Shown piece after piece: positions 17,210-27,672 of a stretch of DNA of 40,201 bases. Numbering within the stretch: the stretch's first letter is position 1; each line of letters begins with the position of its first letter. Below the pieces are notes generated by a model that was not told where the DNA came from, made no database searches, and was given only the letters and a program-made list of their open reading frames with translations. This DNA is from Candidatus Paralachnospira sangeri (GTDB taxonomy: Bacteria; Bacillota; Clostridia; Lachnospirales; Lachnospiraceae), in assembly GCA_904397815.1 (NCBI GenBank), contig CAJFOT010000023.1, positions 1 to 40,201 of the forward strand, given 5' to 3'. A program made the position numbers and the translations under genes.

Positions 17210-18004
17210 CTATATTATATTCACTCCGTTATGTAAAGGAAACTGCCTTTCTTCCCGCTTCTCCCGGGCTGCTTCCAGCCGCAGCATCAAGGCTGACAGC
17301 ATACACAGACCGGCGGTCTCCGTCCGCAGGATTCTCCTGCCCAGGGAAATCGTCTGCCATCCCGCGGCCCTGGCCATCTCCACTTCCGCCAGCTCGAAAC
17401 CGCCCTCAGGCCCGATCAGCACGCCGATCCGGTCCCCCGGGCAGACCCGGGCCACCGCTGCCTCCGTCCCGGCCATCCCGGCCTCATTTTCATAGGGAAG
17501 AAATTTATCCGTCAGCCCCTCTGCCATCTTCAGGGCACCCGCCAGATCCGTCACATCTCCGATCTTCGGGATAATTCCCCGGCCGGCCTGTTTGGCCGCG
17601 CTCTCGGCAATCGCTTCCCAACGCCGCTTTTTTGCTGCCGCCTTCTTCTCATCCAGCCTGACCACCGAACGCTTTGTGGCCACCGGCACGATGGCATAAG
17701 CCCCCAGCTCCACCGCCTTCTGGATAATCAGCTCCATCTTATCCCCTTTCGGCAGGCCCTGGAACAGCCAGATCTGTCCGTCCAGCTCTGTCCCCTCTTC
17801 ATCCCGGCCGGTAATCACCGCAGTCACCCGGTCCGGGGCAATCTGGTCTATTATACAATAATAATCCTCATTCTGTCCATCACTGATCTGGATTTTTTCT
17901 CCCGGCTTCATGCGGAGCACATTTCTGATATGATTCACATCCGGCCCGGTAATCCGGACCTCCCCGCCATGAATCTGATCGGGATTTACAAAAAAATGAT
18001 ACAT
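17210..18004 (-). CDS. rsmE: 16S rRNA m3U1498 methyltransferase RsmE
   Basis: SPOUT-fold methyltransferase that modifies U1498 of 16S rRNA. The 264-residue protein begins MYHFFVNPDQIHGGEVRITGPDVNHIRNVLRMKPG (PUA-like N-terminal domain) and ends with the knotted SAM site GVLIGPEGGFELAEVEMARAAG and SLGRRILRTETAGLCMLSALM. Length is normal. It is usually directly downstream of prmA in Firmicutes. Here it has its own promoter (18103-18131) and is separated from prmA by a two-component system on the other strand and an aldolase gene. It leads into the desulfurase-thiI pair. Confidence 0.95.
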   Translation of the reverse strand: MYHFFVNPDQIHGGEVRITGPDVNHIRNVLRMKPGEKIQISDGQNEDYYCIIDQIAPDRVTAVITGRDEEGTELDGQIWLFQGLPKGDKMELIIQKAVELGAYAIVPVATKRSVVRLDEKKAAAKKRRWEAIAESAAKQAGRGIIPKIGDVTDLAGALKMAEGLTDKFLPYENEAGMAGTEAAVARVCPGDRIGVLIGPEGGFELAEVEMARAAGWQTISLGRRILRTETAGLCMLSALMLRLEAAREKREERQFPLHNGVNII

Positions 18005-18102
18005 ACAGCCTCACAGTCCTTTTCTTTCTTCTGTCCCTCAAGCAAATATCATTCATTTGATGTTCGCTTTGACAGGCATCAGCAAGTAAATCGATAATCT
18101 AT

Positions 18103-18131
18103 AGTATAGACGAAATTTTCACGAATGGCAA
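18103..18131 (-). promoter_or_regulatory. Promoter of rsmE-desulfurase-thiI
   Basis: On the minus strand TTGCCA (18126-18131), a 17-base spacer and TATACT (18103-18108). It lies about 100 bases before rsmE and back to back with the TTTTACA repeats controlling the plus-strand regulator. Confidence 0.7.
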
Positions 18132-18151
18132 TCACAAACGGGAATTCTGTA

Positions 18152-18191
18152 TTTTACATAAATTTTACATGTAAAATGTGGACATTTTACA
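18152..18191 (+). promoter_or_regulatory. Pho-box-like direct repeats upstream of the two-component system
   Basis: TTTTACA occurs at 18152-18158, 18163-18169 and 18185-18191. The spacing is 11 and then 22 bases, i.e. one helical turn per slot with the slot at 18174 degenerate. TT(A/T)ACA repeats at 11-base pitch are the known operator type of PhoP/PhoB-class OmpR-family regulators. The middle of the array also forms the palindrome ATTTTACATGTAAAAT (18162-18177). A -10-like TATGAT at 18212-18217 places the array across its -35 region, as in activator-dependent promoters. A second possible pair, TTGTAT (18233) and TATACT (18256-18261) with 17-base spacing, lies further down. Control by the adjacent regulator is inferred. 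Confidence 0.6.
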
Positions 18192-18300
18192 AATGCAGAC
18201 TATGATACGGTTATGATATTTTGCTCTGCTGCTTGTATCCTGCCGGAAAATAGCTTATACTGGCAGCAGTGAGTCTTGAATATAGAGGAGAAAACGCGCT

Positions 18301-18978
18301 ATGATTTACTGTGTAGAAGATGATGGCAGCATTCGTGAACTGATCGTATACGCCCTGAAATCCAACGGATTTGACGCGATGGGCTTTGCCGACGGCAAAG
18401 AATTTTTCAGCCGCCTGAAAGAACAGACTCCTTCTCTGATTCTCCTGGATATTATGCTTCCCGGAGAAGACGGAATCTCAATTCTGCGGCATCTGCGCAG
18501 CAACCCGGACACCCGGAAAGTTCCGGTGATTATGCTGACAGCCAAAAGCAGTGAGTTCGACAAGGTAACCGGTCTGGACAGCGGTGCCGATGACTATGTC
18601 ACCAAACCCTTCGGGGTTATGGAACTGATCTCCCGCGTGCGGGCAGTACTGCGCCGCAGTGAACAGTCCTATGACTCCGGCGAACTGGTGATGGACCAGC
18701 TTCACCTGAACCCTCAGAAACATATCGTCACAGTCAAAGGAAAGGAGGTTGTCCTGACCTTTAAAGAGTTTGAACTGCTGAAATGCCTGATGGAAAACAA
18801 GGGCATCGTATTTACCAGGGATAAACTGCTGGAAACCGTATGGGGCTATGATTTCGAGGGAGAAACCCGTACTGTGGACGTCCATGTCCGTACCCTCCGG
18901 CAGAAGCTGGGGGAATGCGGAAATCTGATTGAGACCGTCCGCGGCGTGGGCTACCGCATAGGAGGCAGCAGCCAGTGA
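18301..18978 (+). CDS. OmpR/PhoB-family response regulator
   Basis: A 225-residue DNA-binding response regulator. The receiver domain (residues 1-115) has the acidic pair E6 D7 D8, phosphoacceptor Asp50 in LLDIMLP, Thr80 and Lys102 in VTKPF. The C-terminal winged helix (about 125-222) carries LTFKEFELLKCLMENKG, WGYDFEGETRTVDVHVRTLRQKL and ETVRGVGYRI, typical of the PhoB/PhoP branch. The ATG at 18301 follows a GAGGAG site. Its last codons overlap the kinase start by 4 bases (ATGA), so the pair is translationally coupled. Upstream TTTTACA repeats at 11-base pitch suggest a PhoP-like autoregulated promoter. No phosphate transport genes are in the window, so the stimulus stays open. Confidence 0.95.
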   Translation: MIYCVEDDGSIRELIVYALKSNGFDAMGFADGKEFFSRLKEQTPSLILLDIMLPGEDGISILRHLRSNPDTRKVPVIMLTAKSSEFDKVTGLDSGADDYVTKPFGVMELISRVRAVLRRSEQSYDSGELVMDQLHLNPQKHIVTVKGKEVVLTFKEFELLKCLMENKGIVFTRDKLLETVWGYDFEGETRTVDVHVRTLRQKLGECGNLIETVRGVGYRIGGSSQ

Positions 18979-20639
18979 AACAGCGGATATTCAAAAGCAT
19001 GTGCGTCCTGTCCCTGTCCACCATCCTGATCTCATTCATTATGATCAGCATCGTGCTGTACAATACCTTTTATCAGGACACCAGAGATTCTCTGCGGCAG
19101 AAGGGCTGGTATATCGCCGCCGGGCTGAACATTGACCCGGATAACTATCTGCCCCGGCTGGATGCCCTGGACAATGAGATCCGGATCACCCTGATCGATC
19201 AGGACGGCTCCATCCTCTACGACAACCGGACAGATGAGGCCGCCATGGAAAATCACAATGACCGCCCTGAGGTGGAGGACGCCCTGGAAAATGGCGAGGG
19301 AGAAAATGTGCGGATGTCCGAGACGCTGGACACCAAAACCATCTATTATGCCATCCGGCTGGACAACGGCATGGTGGTGCGGGTGGCGGAGAGCGCGGGC
19401 AGCGCGCTGATGACAGTGATGACCTCCGCCCCCTTCCTGGCGCTGATTATCCTGGCCACCTTCCTGGCTTCTCTTTTTTATTCCGTCCGGACCACCCGGC
19501 GGATCGTGGATCCGATTAATAACCTGAAGCTGGACCGGCCTCTGAACAACGACATTTATGAAGAATTTCAGCCTCTGCTGAACCGGATTAACAACCAGAA
19601 CATCCAGATTCGGAATCAGCTGAAAGAACTGAAGGAATCCCGTGAGGAATTCACTTCAATCACCAATCATATGCAGGAAGGCCTGATCATCCTTAACGAT
19701 AAAAGCTGCATCCTGTCCATCAACGACAGCGCGTGCCGCCTTCTTCACGCCCAGGGACGTTCTCTGTCAGGTACGCCGGTCAGTGAACTGACCAGTGAAA
19801 TTGATTTCCAGGAGATCAGCCAGCTGGTGCTGAAAGGCCGCAGCGAAGAAAAAATTTTCCTGCTGGACAACAAATACTACCAGGTACTGGCCAATCCGGT
19901 CTACACCGGAGAAACAGTCAAAGGCGTGGTTCTGCTGATCCTGGACATCACCGAAAGCTATAACAGCGAACATATGCGCCGGGAATTCTCAGCCAACGTG
20001 TCTCACGAGCTGAAAACCCCTCTGACCTCTATCTCCGGCTACGCGGAACTGATGCAGAGCGGCATGGTAAAACCGGAAGATGTACAGGTATTCTCCGGAC
20101 GTATTTATAAAGAGGCCCGCCGTCTGATCGACTTGGTGGAAGATATCATGAAGCTGTCCCAGCTGGACGAGCAAGCCTCTTCCTTCCCTGTAGAAAATAT
20201 CGATCTCTACGAGATGGCCGAAGATATCTGTGACCGGCTGGCTTCTGTGGCCAGAAAAAAGGATGTCACAATGGCAATTGACGGAGAACGTCTCAGCATC
20301 TCCGGCGTCCGGCAGATCATTGATGAGATGATGTTTAATCTCTGCGACAATGCCATCAAATACAATGTGCCCGGAGGCAGCGTCACCATCTCCCTCCGCC
20401 GCAAAAACGGCCTGGTGATCCTCTCCGTCAGCGACACCGGCATCGGCATTGCCAAGATCCACCACGACCGGATCTTTGAGCGGTTTTACCGGGTGGACAA
20501 AAGTCACTCCCGCCAGACCGGCGGCACCGGCCTGGGTCTGTCCATCGTCAAGCATGGCGCCCAGTACCACAACGCTTCCATCAAATTAAAGAGCAAGCCG
20601 GGGAAAGGGACGAAAATCTCCATTTATTTTCCCGACTGA
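18975..20639 (+). CDS. Membrane sensor histidine kinase, PhoR-like
   Basis: A 554-residue sensor kinase. Seen in order: transmembrane helix 1 (about 10-30), an extracytoplasmic domain (about 31-148), transmembrane helix 2 (about 150-170), a HAMP-like linker, a PAS domain (about 222-330), then the HisKA domain with H344 in FSANVSHELKTPLTSISGY. The HATPase domain has an N box (N459 in NLCDNAIKYN), DTGIGI, the FYRVDKSHS box and GGTGLGLSIVKH. The PAS plus this H-box is typical of PhoR-type kinases. It is translationally coupled to the response regulator and ends at a strong bidirectional terminator. Signal identity cannot be read from the extracytoplasmic part. Confidence 0.95.
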   Translation: MKQRIFKSMCVLSLSTILISFIMISIVLYNTFYQDTRDSLRQKGWYIAAGLNIDPDNYLPRLDALDNEIRITLIDQDGSILYDNRTDEAAMENHNDRPEVEDALENGEGENVRMSETLDTKTIYYAIRLDNGMVVRVAESAGSALMTVMTSAPFLALIILATFLASLFYSVRTTRRIVDPINNLKLDRPLNNDIYEEFQPLLNRINNQNIQIRNQLKELKESREEFTSITNHMQEGLIILNDKSCILSINDSACRLLHAQGRSLSGTPVSELTSEIDFQEISQLVLKGRSEEKIFLLDNKYYQVLANPVYTGETVKGVVLLILDITESYNSEHMRREFSANVSHELKTPLTSISGYAELMQSGMVKPEDVQVFSGRIYKEARRLIDLVEDIMKLSQLDEQASSFPVENIDLYEMAEDICDRLASVARKKDVTMAIDGERLSISGVRQIIDEMMFNLCDNAIKYNVPGGSVTISLRRKNGLVILSVSDTGIGIAKIHHDRIFERFYRVDKSHSRQTGGTGLGLSIVKHGAQYHNASIKLKSKPGKGTKISIYFPD

Positions 20640-20657
20640 CAGCTTTTCCCATTTTTC

Positions 20658-20704
20658 AAAAACGCTCATCCTACAGGCGTCCCCTGGCAGGATGAGCGTT
20701 TTTT
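20658..20704. terminator. Bidirectional terminator between the kinase and the aldolase gene
   Basis: Perfect stem CGCTCATCCT (20663-20672) with AGGATGAGCG (20689-20698), A-run before and T-run after. It serves the plus-strand two-component operon and the minus-strand heat-shock/aldolase operon, which converge here. Confidence 0.93.
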
Positions 20705-20718
20705 CTGTTATTCTGTTT

Positions 20719-21612
20719 TTATTTTAGTCCGTTCTTTTCCAGCAGCTGTCTTACTGCCTCTGTCTCCTCTGCCGTGGCATGGCAGTGAGGCTGGGCACAG
20801 ACAGCGCTGCTGATGATGCCGCGCAGAACCATGGCCTCCTTGATAATCGGCACGAACAGGCTTCTGATGCTGTAGATTGCCATCAGGCTGTCGATTTTCT
20901 TCTGGCATGCCGCCATCCCGGCCAGATCATCCCGGCGGGCGGCATCGGCAAAGGCCGCGGAAAACTCTGGCGCAAAGTTAGAAGTTCCCGCCATGCATCC
21001 GCTGCCGCCGCACAGCAGGTTATGGGCAAAGTTTTCATCAAAACCAGAGAATACCTGGAAATCCGGCCTTTGTTCTTTGACCAGGGTAATGATGGCTCTG
21101 GTGTGGTCCATATTGGGGACGGTATCCTTGATTCCCACAATGTTCTCATGTTTCATGGCCAGCTTCAGGATCAGCTCAGGATGAAGCTCATATCCGGTTA
21201 CACCCGGATAGTTGTACAGATAAATTTTTCCCTTTACCTCCCGGGCAATCCGGTCATAAAAAGCTTCCAGGCTGGAATCAGGAAGATTTACATAATAAGG
21301 CGAAATCACAATAACCCCGTCCGCGCCCTGTTCCAGGGCATAGTTGGAGAAGGCGACACACTCATCCACCACCATACAATTAGTTCCCACAATCAGCGGC
21401 ACCCTGCCCCTGACCGCTTTTACCGCGGTTTTCACCAGCTCTCTTTTTTCTTCCATGGGAATGGCAAAAAATTCACCGATGCTTCCCAGCAGCAGAATGC
21501 CGTCCATCCCCTTTTGGATCAGGTTCTCATAAACCCTGCAGTTTTCCTCTCCGTCCACATGCCCATTGGAATCCAATACCGTCACTGCCGGCGTAATCCA
21601 CTTCGCGTTCAT
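20719..21612 (-). CDS. DapA/NanA-superfamily class I aldolase, specificity unknown
   Basis: A 297-residue TIM-barrel lyase of the dihydrodipicolinate synthase/N-acetylneuraminate lyase superfamily. The Schiff-base lysine is K162 in VGIKDT and the catalytic tyrosine Y133 in YLYNYPG. Two features argue against true dihydrodipicolinate synthase: the substrate-carboxylate arginine of DapA (YNVPxRTG) is Val138 here (YNYPGVTG), and the paired threonines of GTTGES are replaced in GSIGEFFAIP. A 2-oxo-acid or sugar-acid aldolase activity is therefore more likely. It begins 22 bases after prmA on the same strand, so it is the last gene of the heat-shock operon, an unusual place. It ends at a strong terminator. 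Confidence 0.88.
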   Translation of the reverse strand: MNAKWITPAVTVLDSNGHVDGEENCRVYENLIQKGMDGILLLGSIGEFFAIPMEEKRELVKTAVKAVRGRVPLIVGTNCMVVDECVAFSNYALEQGADGVIVISPYYVNLPDSSLEAFYDRIAREVKGKIYLYNYPGVTGYELHPELILKLAMKHENIVGIKDTVPNMDHTRAIITLVKEQRPDFQVFSGFDENFAHNLLCGGSGCMAGTSNFAPEFSAAFADAARRDDLAGMAACQKKIDSLMAIYSIRSLFVPIIKEAMVLRGIISSAVCAQPHCHATAEETEAVRQLLEKNGLK

Positions 21613-21634
21613 ATCCTCTCCCGCCTTTGTCTCT

Positions 21635-22591
21635 TTATTTTTTTCTCACTGTGATGGAAACCCAGTCATTCTGACGGGTGGTTTCCAGGATCTCAAAATC
21701 CTCGTTTTTCTCAAACGCTGCCCGGACTTCCTCTTCCTTGGTATTGATGATGCCGGAGGTAATCATGACAGCCCCCTTCTTCATATGGCAGGCCGCCTCC
21801 TCTGACAGCAGGATAATCACCGGCGCCAGAATGTTTGCCACTACCAGGTCATAGCACCCATAACCGGCAGCCTGACGGGTTTTCTCGTCATCGATCAGGT
21901 TTCCTGTGATAATCGGAAACTGCTCTGCGGGGATATAATTCACCCGTACATTTTCCCTCGCAGCTTCCACAGCGTTCTCATCCAGGTCAGTGCCGAAAGC
22001 CCGGCCGGCGCCCAGCTTAATGGCTGTGATGCCCAGGATACCGCTCCCGGTTCCCACATCCAGCACACTGTCTCCCGGTTTCAAATACTTCTGGATCTGG
22101 CGGATGCACAGCTGGGTGGTCTCATGGGCCCCTGTGCCGAAGGCGGTACCGGGGTCAATCTCCACCACCATTTTATCCCGGTGCTCCTCCGGGATTTCCT
22201 CCCAGGTAGGCTTAATCAGGATCTGATCCACTGTAAAGGGCTTAAAATACTGTTTCCAGTTGTTGATCCAGTCTGCGTCCTCAGTCTCCGAAGCTGTGAT
22301 CGCTCCGCTGCCCACGTCCGCAAAGTTCCTCAATTCCTCCAGCCCTTCTCTTACCTGCTCCAGTATCCGGTCAGCGTCCGCTTCCATCTCCAGATAGAAG
22401 GAGACCTTTGCCTGACCGTCATCCGGCGGCAGTTCCGGCAGGATATCGATGAACATCCCTTTGGTTTCCGCTTCTGTCAGCGGCACATGATCCTCGATCT
22501 CGATCCCTTCAATGCCCAGTTCATCCAGCATAGCACTGATCAGATCCGTGGCCTGCGTTGTTGTATTTATGGTAAATTTTCTCCATTTCAT
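21635..22591 (-). CDS. prmA: Ribosomal protein L11 methyltransferase PrmA
   Basis: Methylates ribosomal protein L11 using SAM. The 318-residue protein has a family N-terminal domain ([19 protein letters not shown]) and a Rossmann methyltransferase core: [36 protein letters not shown] and [10 protein letters not shown], where N-x-x-x-P is the family motif IV. The start overlaps the dnaJ stop by 4 bases. dnaJ-prmA-rsmE is the usual Firmicute order; here the gene after prmA is an aldolase. Confidence 0.96.
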   Translation of the reverse strand: MKWRKFTINTTTQATDLISAMLDELGIEGIEIEDHVPLTEAETKGMFIDILPELPPDDGQAKVSFYLEMEADADRILEQVREGLEELRNFADVGSGAITASETEDADWINNWKQYFKPFTVDQILIKPTWEEIPEEHRDKMVVEIDPGTAFGTGAHETTQLCIRQIQKYLKPGDSVLDVGTGSGILGITAIKLGAGRAFGTDLDENAVEAARENVRVNYIPAEQFPIITGNLIDDEKTRQAAGYGCYDLVVANILAPVIILLSEEAACHMKKGAVMITSGIINTKEEEVRAAFEKNEDFEILETTRQNDWVSITVRKK

Positions 22592-23739
22592 TTTTCAAAC
22601 AGATCCTTTAAGCCCTTCTTCTTTTTCTTTTCTTTCTCTTCTGTCTTCTTCGGACGCTCTCCCATCGCTTCCTGGAAGCGTCGCAGCGCTTCTTTCTGCT
22701 CCTCATTCATCCGCTCAGGCACCTGCACTACCAGAGTAACATAGTGATCACCTCTGACAGATTTGTTCCGCAAAGAAGGCACGCCTTTTCCTTTCAGGCG
22801 AATCCTGGTATCTGTCTGTGTGCCCGGCTTCACCTCATATTCCACTTCGCCGTCCACTGTCTTAATACGGATCGGGCCGCCCAGTGCTGCTGTAGCAAAA
22901 CTAATGGACACAGTAGAATAAATATTCACATCCTGGCGCTTGAAGATCGGATGGTTGGAGACAATAACCTCAACCAGCAGATCTCCTCTCTCTCCGCCGT
23001 TGGTTCCCAATTCTCCTTTTCCCCTGATACGAATACTCTGCCCGTCATCAATGCCTGCGGGAATGGAAACCTGTATCTTCTTTCTGGACTGGGTATAACC
23101 GGTTCCATAACAATGAGGGCACTTCTCTTTTACAATGGTCCCCTTGCCGCCGCAGTCCGGACATACCTGCTCATTCCGAATCATACCGAACATAGTCTGC
23201 TGCGTTGTGACAATCCGGCCTTTGCCGCCGCATTTGGGACAGGTCTGAGGCTGTGTACCCGGTTTCGCTCCGGTTCCGCCGCACTGGGTACAGGTATCCT
23301 TCAGATTCATCTCAATCTCTTTTTCTGTGCCGAAAACAGCCTCTTCAAAAGTAATCCGCACAGAGGTCCGCAGATTAGCGCCCTTCATCGGCCCATTATA
23401 AGCCCTTCTGCTCCTGCCGCCTCCAAACAGATCGCCAAACAAATCGCCGAATATGTCACCCATATCGCCGGTAAAGTCAAACCCGCCAGCACCGCCTGCG
23501 CCGCCGTTTTCAAAGGCCGCATGGCCGAACTGATCATATTGGCGTCTTTTTTCCGGATCGCTCAGCACGCCATAGGCCTCCGACGCTTCTTTAAACTTCG
23601 CTTCCGCCTCCGGATTGCCCTGATTGGTGTCAGGGTGATATTTTTTCGCCAAGGCTCTGTATGCTTTTTTCAGCGCCGCCTCATCAGCGTCTCTGGGCAC
23701 TCCCAGAACCTCATAATAATCTCTTTTATTCTCTGCCAT
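22588..23739 (-). CDS. dnaJ: Chaperone protein DnaJ
   Basis: Co-chaperone that stimulates DnaK ATPase and binds unfolded clients. The 383-residue protein has the J domain with the HPD motif ([10 protein letters not shown]), a Gly/Phe-rich linker ([11 protein letters not shown]), four zinc repeats [24 protein letters not shown] and CPHCYGTG (the last with Tyr replacing the first Gly), and two C-terminal substrate-binding domains, ending in a basic lysine-rich tail. The start at 23739 ([13 protein letters not shown]) fits the family; a TTG four codons earlier would be too close to the AAAGG site. The 208 bases between dnaK and dnaJ hold several strong stem-loops. Confidence 0.97.
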   Translation of the reverse strand: MAENKRDYYEVLGVPRDADEAALKKAYRALAKKYHPDTNQGNPEAEAKFKEASEAYGVLSDPEKRRQYDQFGHAAFENGGAGGAGGFDFTGDMGDIFGDLFGDLFGGGRSRRAYNGPMKGANLRTSVRITFEEAVFGTEKEIEMNLKDTCTQCGGTGAKPGTQPQTCPKCGGKGRIVTTQQTMFGMIRNEQVCPDCGGKGTIVKEKCPHCYGTGYTQSRKKIQVSIPAGIDDGQSIRIRGKGELGTNGGERGDLLVEVIVSNHPIFKRQDVNIYSTVSISFATAALGGPIRIKTVDGEVEYEVKPGTQTDTRIRLKGKGVPSLRNKSVRGDHYVTLVVQVPERMNEEQKEALRRFQEAMGERPKKTEEKEKKKKKGLKDLFEK

Positions 23740-23871
23740 ATGTGTATTCAACCTTTCCTTAACCTGGCCGGAGCCGGTTTATGTTTCCTCCGCGTAGGGA
23801 GGCCGCCGGACACTCAATGATACAGACAGACCTGCTAAATTCCCCGTATCATGAACGCAGTGGAGGGCGCT

Positions 23872-23931
23872 CTGCATAATTATGCAGGGCACCCCTCTGC
23901 CGCCGGTCTGTCCGCCGGCAGCGGACAGACC
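23872..23931 (-). other. Tandem stem-loops between dnaK and dnaJ
   Basis: Two strong inverted repeats lie in the dnaK-dnaJ gap: GGTCTGTCCGC (23905-23915) with GCGGACAGACC (23921-23931), an 11-bp perfect stem, and the 16-base palindrome CTGCATAATTATGCAG (23872-23887). Neither is followed by a U-tract on the minus strand. They are most likely mRNA processing or stability elements, or partial terminators, that lower dnaJ relative to dnaK. Confidence 0.65.
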
Positions 23932-23947
23932 CCTGTACGATCTTCTT

Positions 23948-25804
<1,857 letters not shown>

Positions 25805-25869
25805 TCATTCCTCCTAATATATTAATGATTCTGATTGTCTAAGTTAATTTATATGAAAGAGCCTGCGCT

Positions 25870-26514
25870 CTAGTTCGCTACCTTCACCATACTGTGGCGG
25901 ATCACGCTGTCCCTGTAGGTGTAGCCTTTCTGGAACTCTTCTACCACCACATTTTCTCCAGCCTCTTCATCTTCCACATGCATTACCGCATTGTGTAGGC
26001 CAGGGTCAAATTCCTTTCCTACAGCTTCAATGGGCTTGACTTCCATTTCATCCATCATTTTCAGCAGCAGCTGATAGGTTTTATCCATGCCCACTGCAAA
26101 AGGCTCCTGTTTCTGCTCTCCATCCAGTGTGGCCAGCCCCCGCTCAAAATTATCCACGATAGGAAGAAGCTTTTCGAATACACTTCTTACACCTACCTCA
26201 TACATGGAAGCTTTTTCTTTTTCTGTCCGTTTCCGGTAATTATCGAATTCAGCCATGATCCGCTTCACCCGGTCGGTCAGTTCTTCAATCTGTTCGTCTT
26301 TCTTATCCTTTTTTTTCTTAAAGAAAGATTTTTTCTCAGCCTGGGCATTGGCCTCCGCACCCTCATCACTGCCGGCATTCTGGGTCTCCGCCTGTTCTTC
26401 CTCTCCGGCCTCTGTTCCGCTGTTTTCTTCTCCGGCTGCCTGTGATTCCTGATCCGTCTCAGGCGCTTCTGTTACATTTTCATCTATCATATCTTCTTTT
26501 TTCTGATCTTCCAC
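25870..26514 (-). CDS. grpE: Nucleotide exchange factor GrpE
   Basis: Releases ADP from DnaK. The protein has a long, acidic, low-complexity N terminus (rich in Glu, Ala, Gln), then a long coiled coil starting around KKDKKDEQIEELTDRVKR, AEFDNYRKRTEKEK, and the beta-domain LHNAVMHVEDEEAGENVVVEEFQKGYTYRDSVIRHSMVKVAN. I place the start at the GTG at 26514 because AGAGAGGTG lies about 9 bases before it and it falls 4 bases after the hrcA stop. An ATG at 26535 would have its ribosome site touching the start. That gives 214 residues. The exact start is less sure than the gene. Confidence 0.95.
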   Translation of the reverse strand: MEDQKKEDMIDENVTEAPETDQESQAAGEENSGTEAGEEEQAETQNAGSDEGAEANAQAEKKSFFKKKKDKKDEQIEELTDRVKRIMAEFDNYRKRTEKEKASMYEVGVRSVFEKLLPIVDNFERGLATLDGEQKQEPFAVGMDKTYQLLLKMMDEMEVKPIEAVGKEFDPGLHNAVMHVEDEEAGENVVVEEFQKGYTYRDSVIRHSMVKVAN

Positions 26515-26518
26515 TGCT

Positions 26519-27574
26519 CTATTCACCTCTCTCATCCTCCGGCACATCATCAGGCCGGAACAGAATATCCAGCTGAGCCATCAGCGTCCTGAGCGTATCC
26601 ATTACTTTTCCATAATCCATACGCTTCGGACCAATGATTCCTATGGTTCCCCGGATTCCCTCGCTCAGCTCATAATTGGCTGTCACAACACTGCAGTCTT
26701 TCATCGTCTGCATCGGCATCTCCTCGCCGATATACACCTGAATGCCTTCCCTGCCATCCTCATCCAGCCCCTGTTTCACCAGATCACGCAGCTGATCCTT
26801 TTCTTCCAGTGTATGAATCAGCTCACTGGCTGTCTGGCCGTCTGAAAGTTCCGGATACTTGAAAATATTAGTGGCGCCACTGGTATAGATCTGCATGCCG
26901 CCGTCATTTCTGATCGCATCCGCCACAGCGTTCAGAATCTTTCTCACCAGCCCGCCGAACTCTCCGGCCTGTTCTTCCAGGTCCTTCACAATTCCCAGAT
27001 TAATCTCATTAATGGTCAATCCGTTTAAATTGCTGTTCAGAAGCAGGTTCAGGGAAAGCAGATCCTGAGGATCAATATTTCTCTCCAGATCCAGGATGGT
27101 GTTCTTCACGATGTTTCCTTCCACCACGATAACGGCCAGCAGCTTTCGCTCATCCATCTCTGAAAGCTGGATAAACTTCAGCTTCGTATTATTATAGCTG
27201 GGACCTGTAATCATCGTAGCGTAATTGGTATTCATGGCCAGCAGTTTCGCCATCTGCTTCAGCAGCAGCTCCAGCCGGTCTACTCTCTGAATCAGGAAAT
27301 CTTTCATCTCTGTCACTTCCTGATTCTTTTCCTCCATCAGCTCATCTACATACAGCCGATACCCTTTATCCGTCGGAATTCTGCCTGCCGATGTATGGGG
27401 CTGAACAATCAGACCCATTTCCTCCAGATCAGCCATCTCATTTCTGATAGTAGCTGAACTTAAGTTTAAGTCAGAATACTTGGAAATCGTCCTGGAGCCC
27501 ACCGGTTCGCCGGTCTCCTGATAATTCTGTATGATGGCGCGCAGTATCTTCGCCTTTCTATCATCCAGATTCAT
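26519..27574 (-). CDS. hrcA: Heat-inducible transcription repressor HrcA
   Basis: Repressor that binds CIRCE and is kept active by GroE in related bacteria. The 351-residue protein has an N-terminal winged helix (ILRAIIQNYQETGEPVGSRTISK, SSATIRNEMADLEEMGLI) and the family segment PHTSAGRIPTDKGYRLYVDELM. It continues with a GAF-like dimerisation region and the C-terminal IGIIGPKRMDYGKVMDTLRTL. It is the first gene of the operon and lies directly behind a perfect CIRCE element, so it is autoregulated. Confidence 0.98.
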   Translation of the reverse strand: MNLDDRKAKILRAIIQNYQETGEPVGSRTISKYSDLNLSSATIRNEMADLEEMGLIVQPHTSAGRIPTDKGYRLYVDELMEEKNQEVTEMKDFLIQRVDRLELLLKQMAKLLAMNTNYATMITGPSYNNTKLKFIQLSEMDERKLLAVIVVEGNIVKNTILDLERNIDPQDLLSLNLLLNSNLNGLTINEINLGIVKDLEEQAGEFGGLVRKILNAVADAIRNDGGMQIYTSGATNIFKYPELSDGQTASELIHTLEEKDQLRDLVKQGLDEDGREGIQVYIGEEMPMQTMKDCSVVTANYELSEGIRGTIGIIGPKRMDYGKVMDTLRTLMAQLDILFRPDDVPEDERGE

Positions 27575-27601
27575 CGAACTCCCCCTTTCTTCTGCTTGTT
27601 G

Positions 27602-27628
27602 TTAGCACTCATTGTTGAAGAGTGCTAA
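27602..27628. promoter_or_regulatory. CIRCE operator of the hrcA-grpE-dnaK operon
   Basis: TTAGCACTC (27602-27610), nine bases, GAGTGCTAA (27620-27628): an exact match to the CIRCE consensus. It lies 15 bases downstream of the -10 box and 27 bases before the hrcA start codon, so it covers the transcript start region and early leader. It is the only CIRCE copy I see in the window. Confidence 0.98.
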
Positions 27629-27643
27629 CACTTTTCATGTATA

Positions 27644-27672
27644 AAAATACCACTTGCCTCTGCCTTTGTCAA
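27644..27672 (-). promoter_or_regulatory. Sigma-A promoter of the heat-shock operon
   Basis: On the minus strand TTGACA (27667-27672), a 17-base spacer and TATTTT (27644-27649), immediately upstream of CIRCE. Confidence 0.8.

Noticed and set aside
18069..18098. Plus-strand TTGACA-N18-GATAAT as promoter of the two-component system
   Set aside because: It lies more than 200 bases upstream of the regulator, before the TTTTACA array, and opposite to the better placed rsmE promoter. It could be real but is less convincing than the sites near 18212 and 18256.
26515..26550. Upstream ATG starts for grpE
   Set aside because: They lie inside hrcA with the ribosome site touching the start; the GTG at 26514 has correct spacing.
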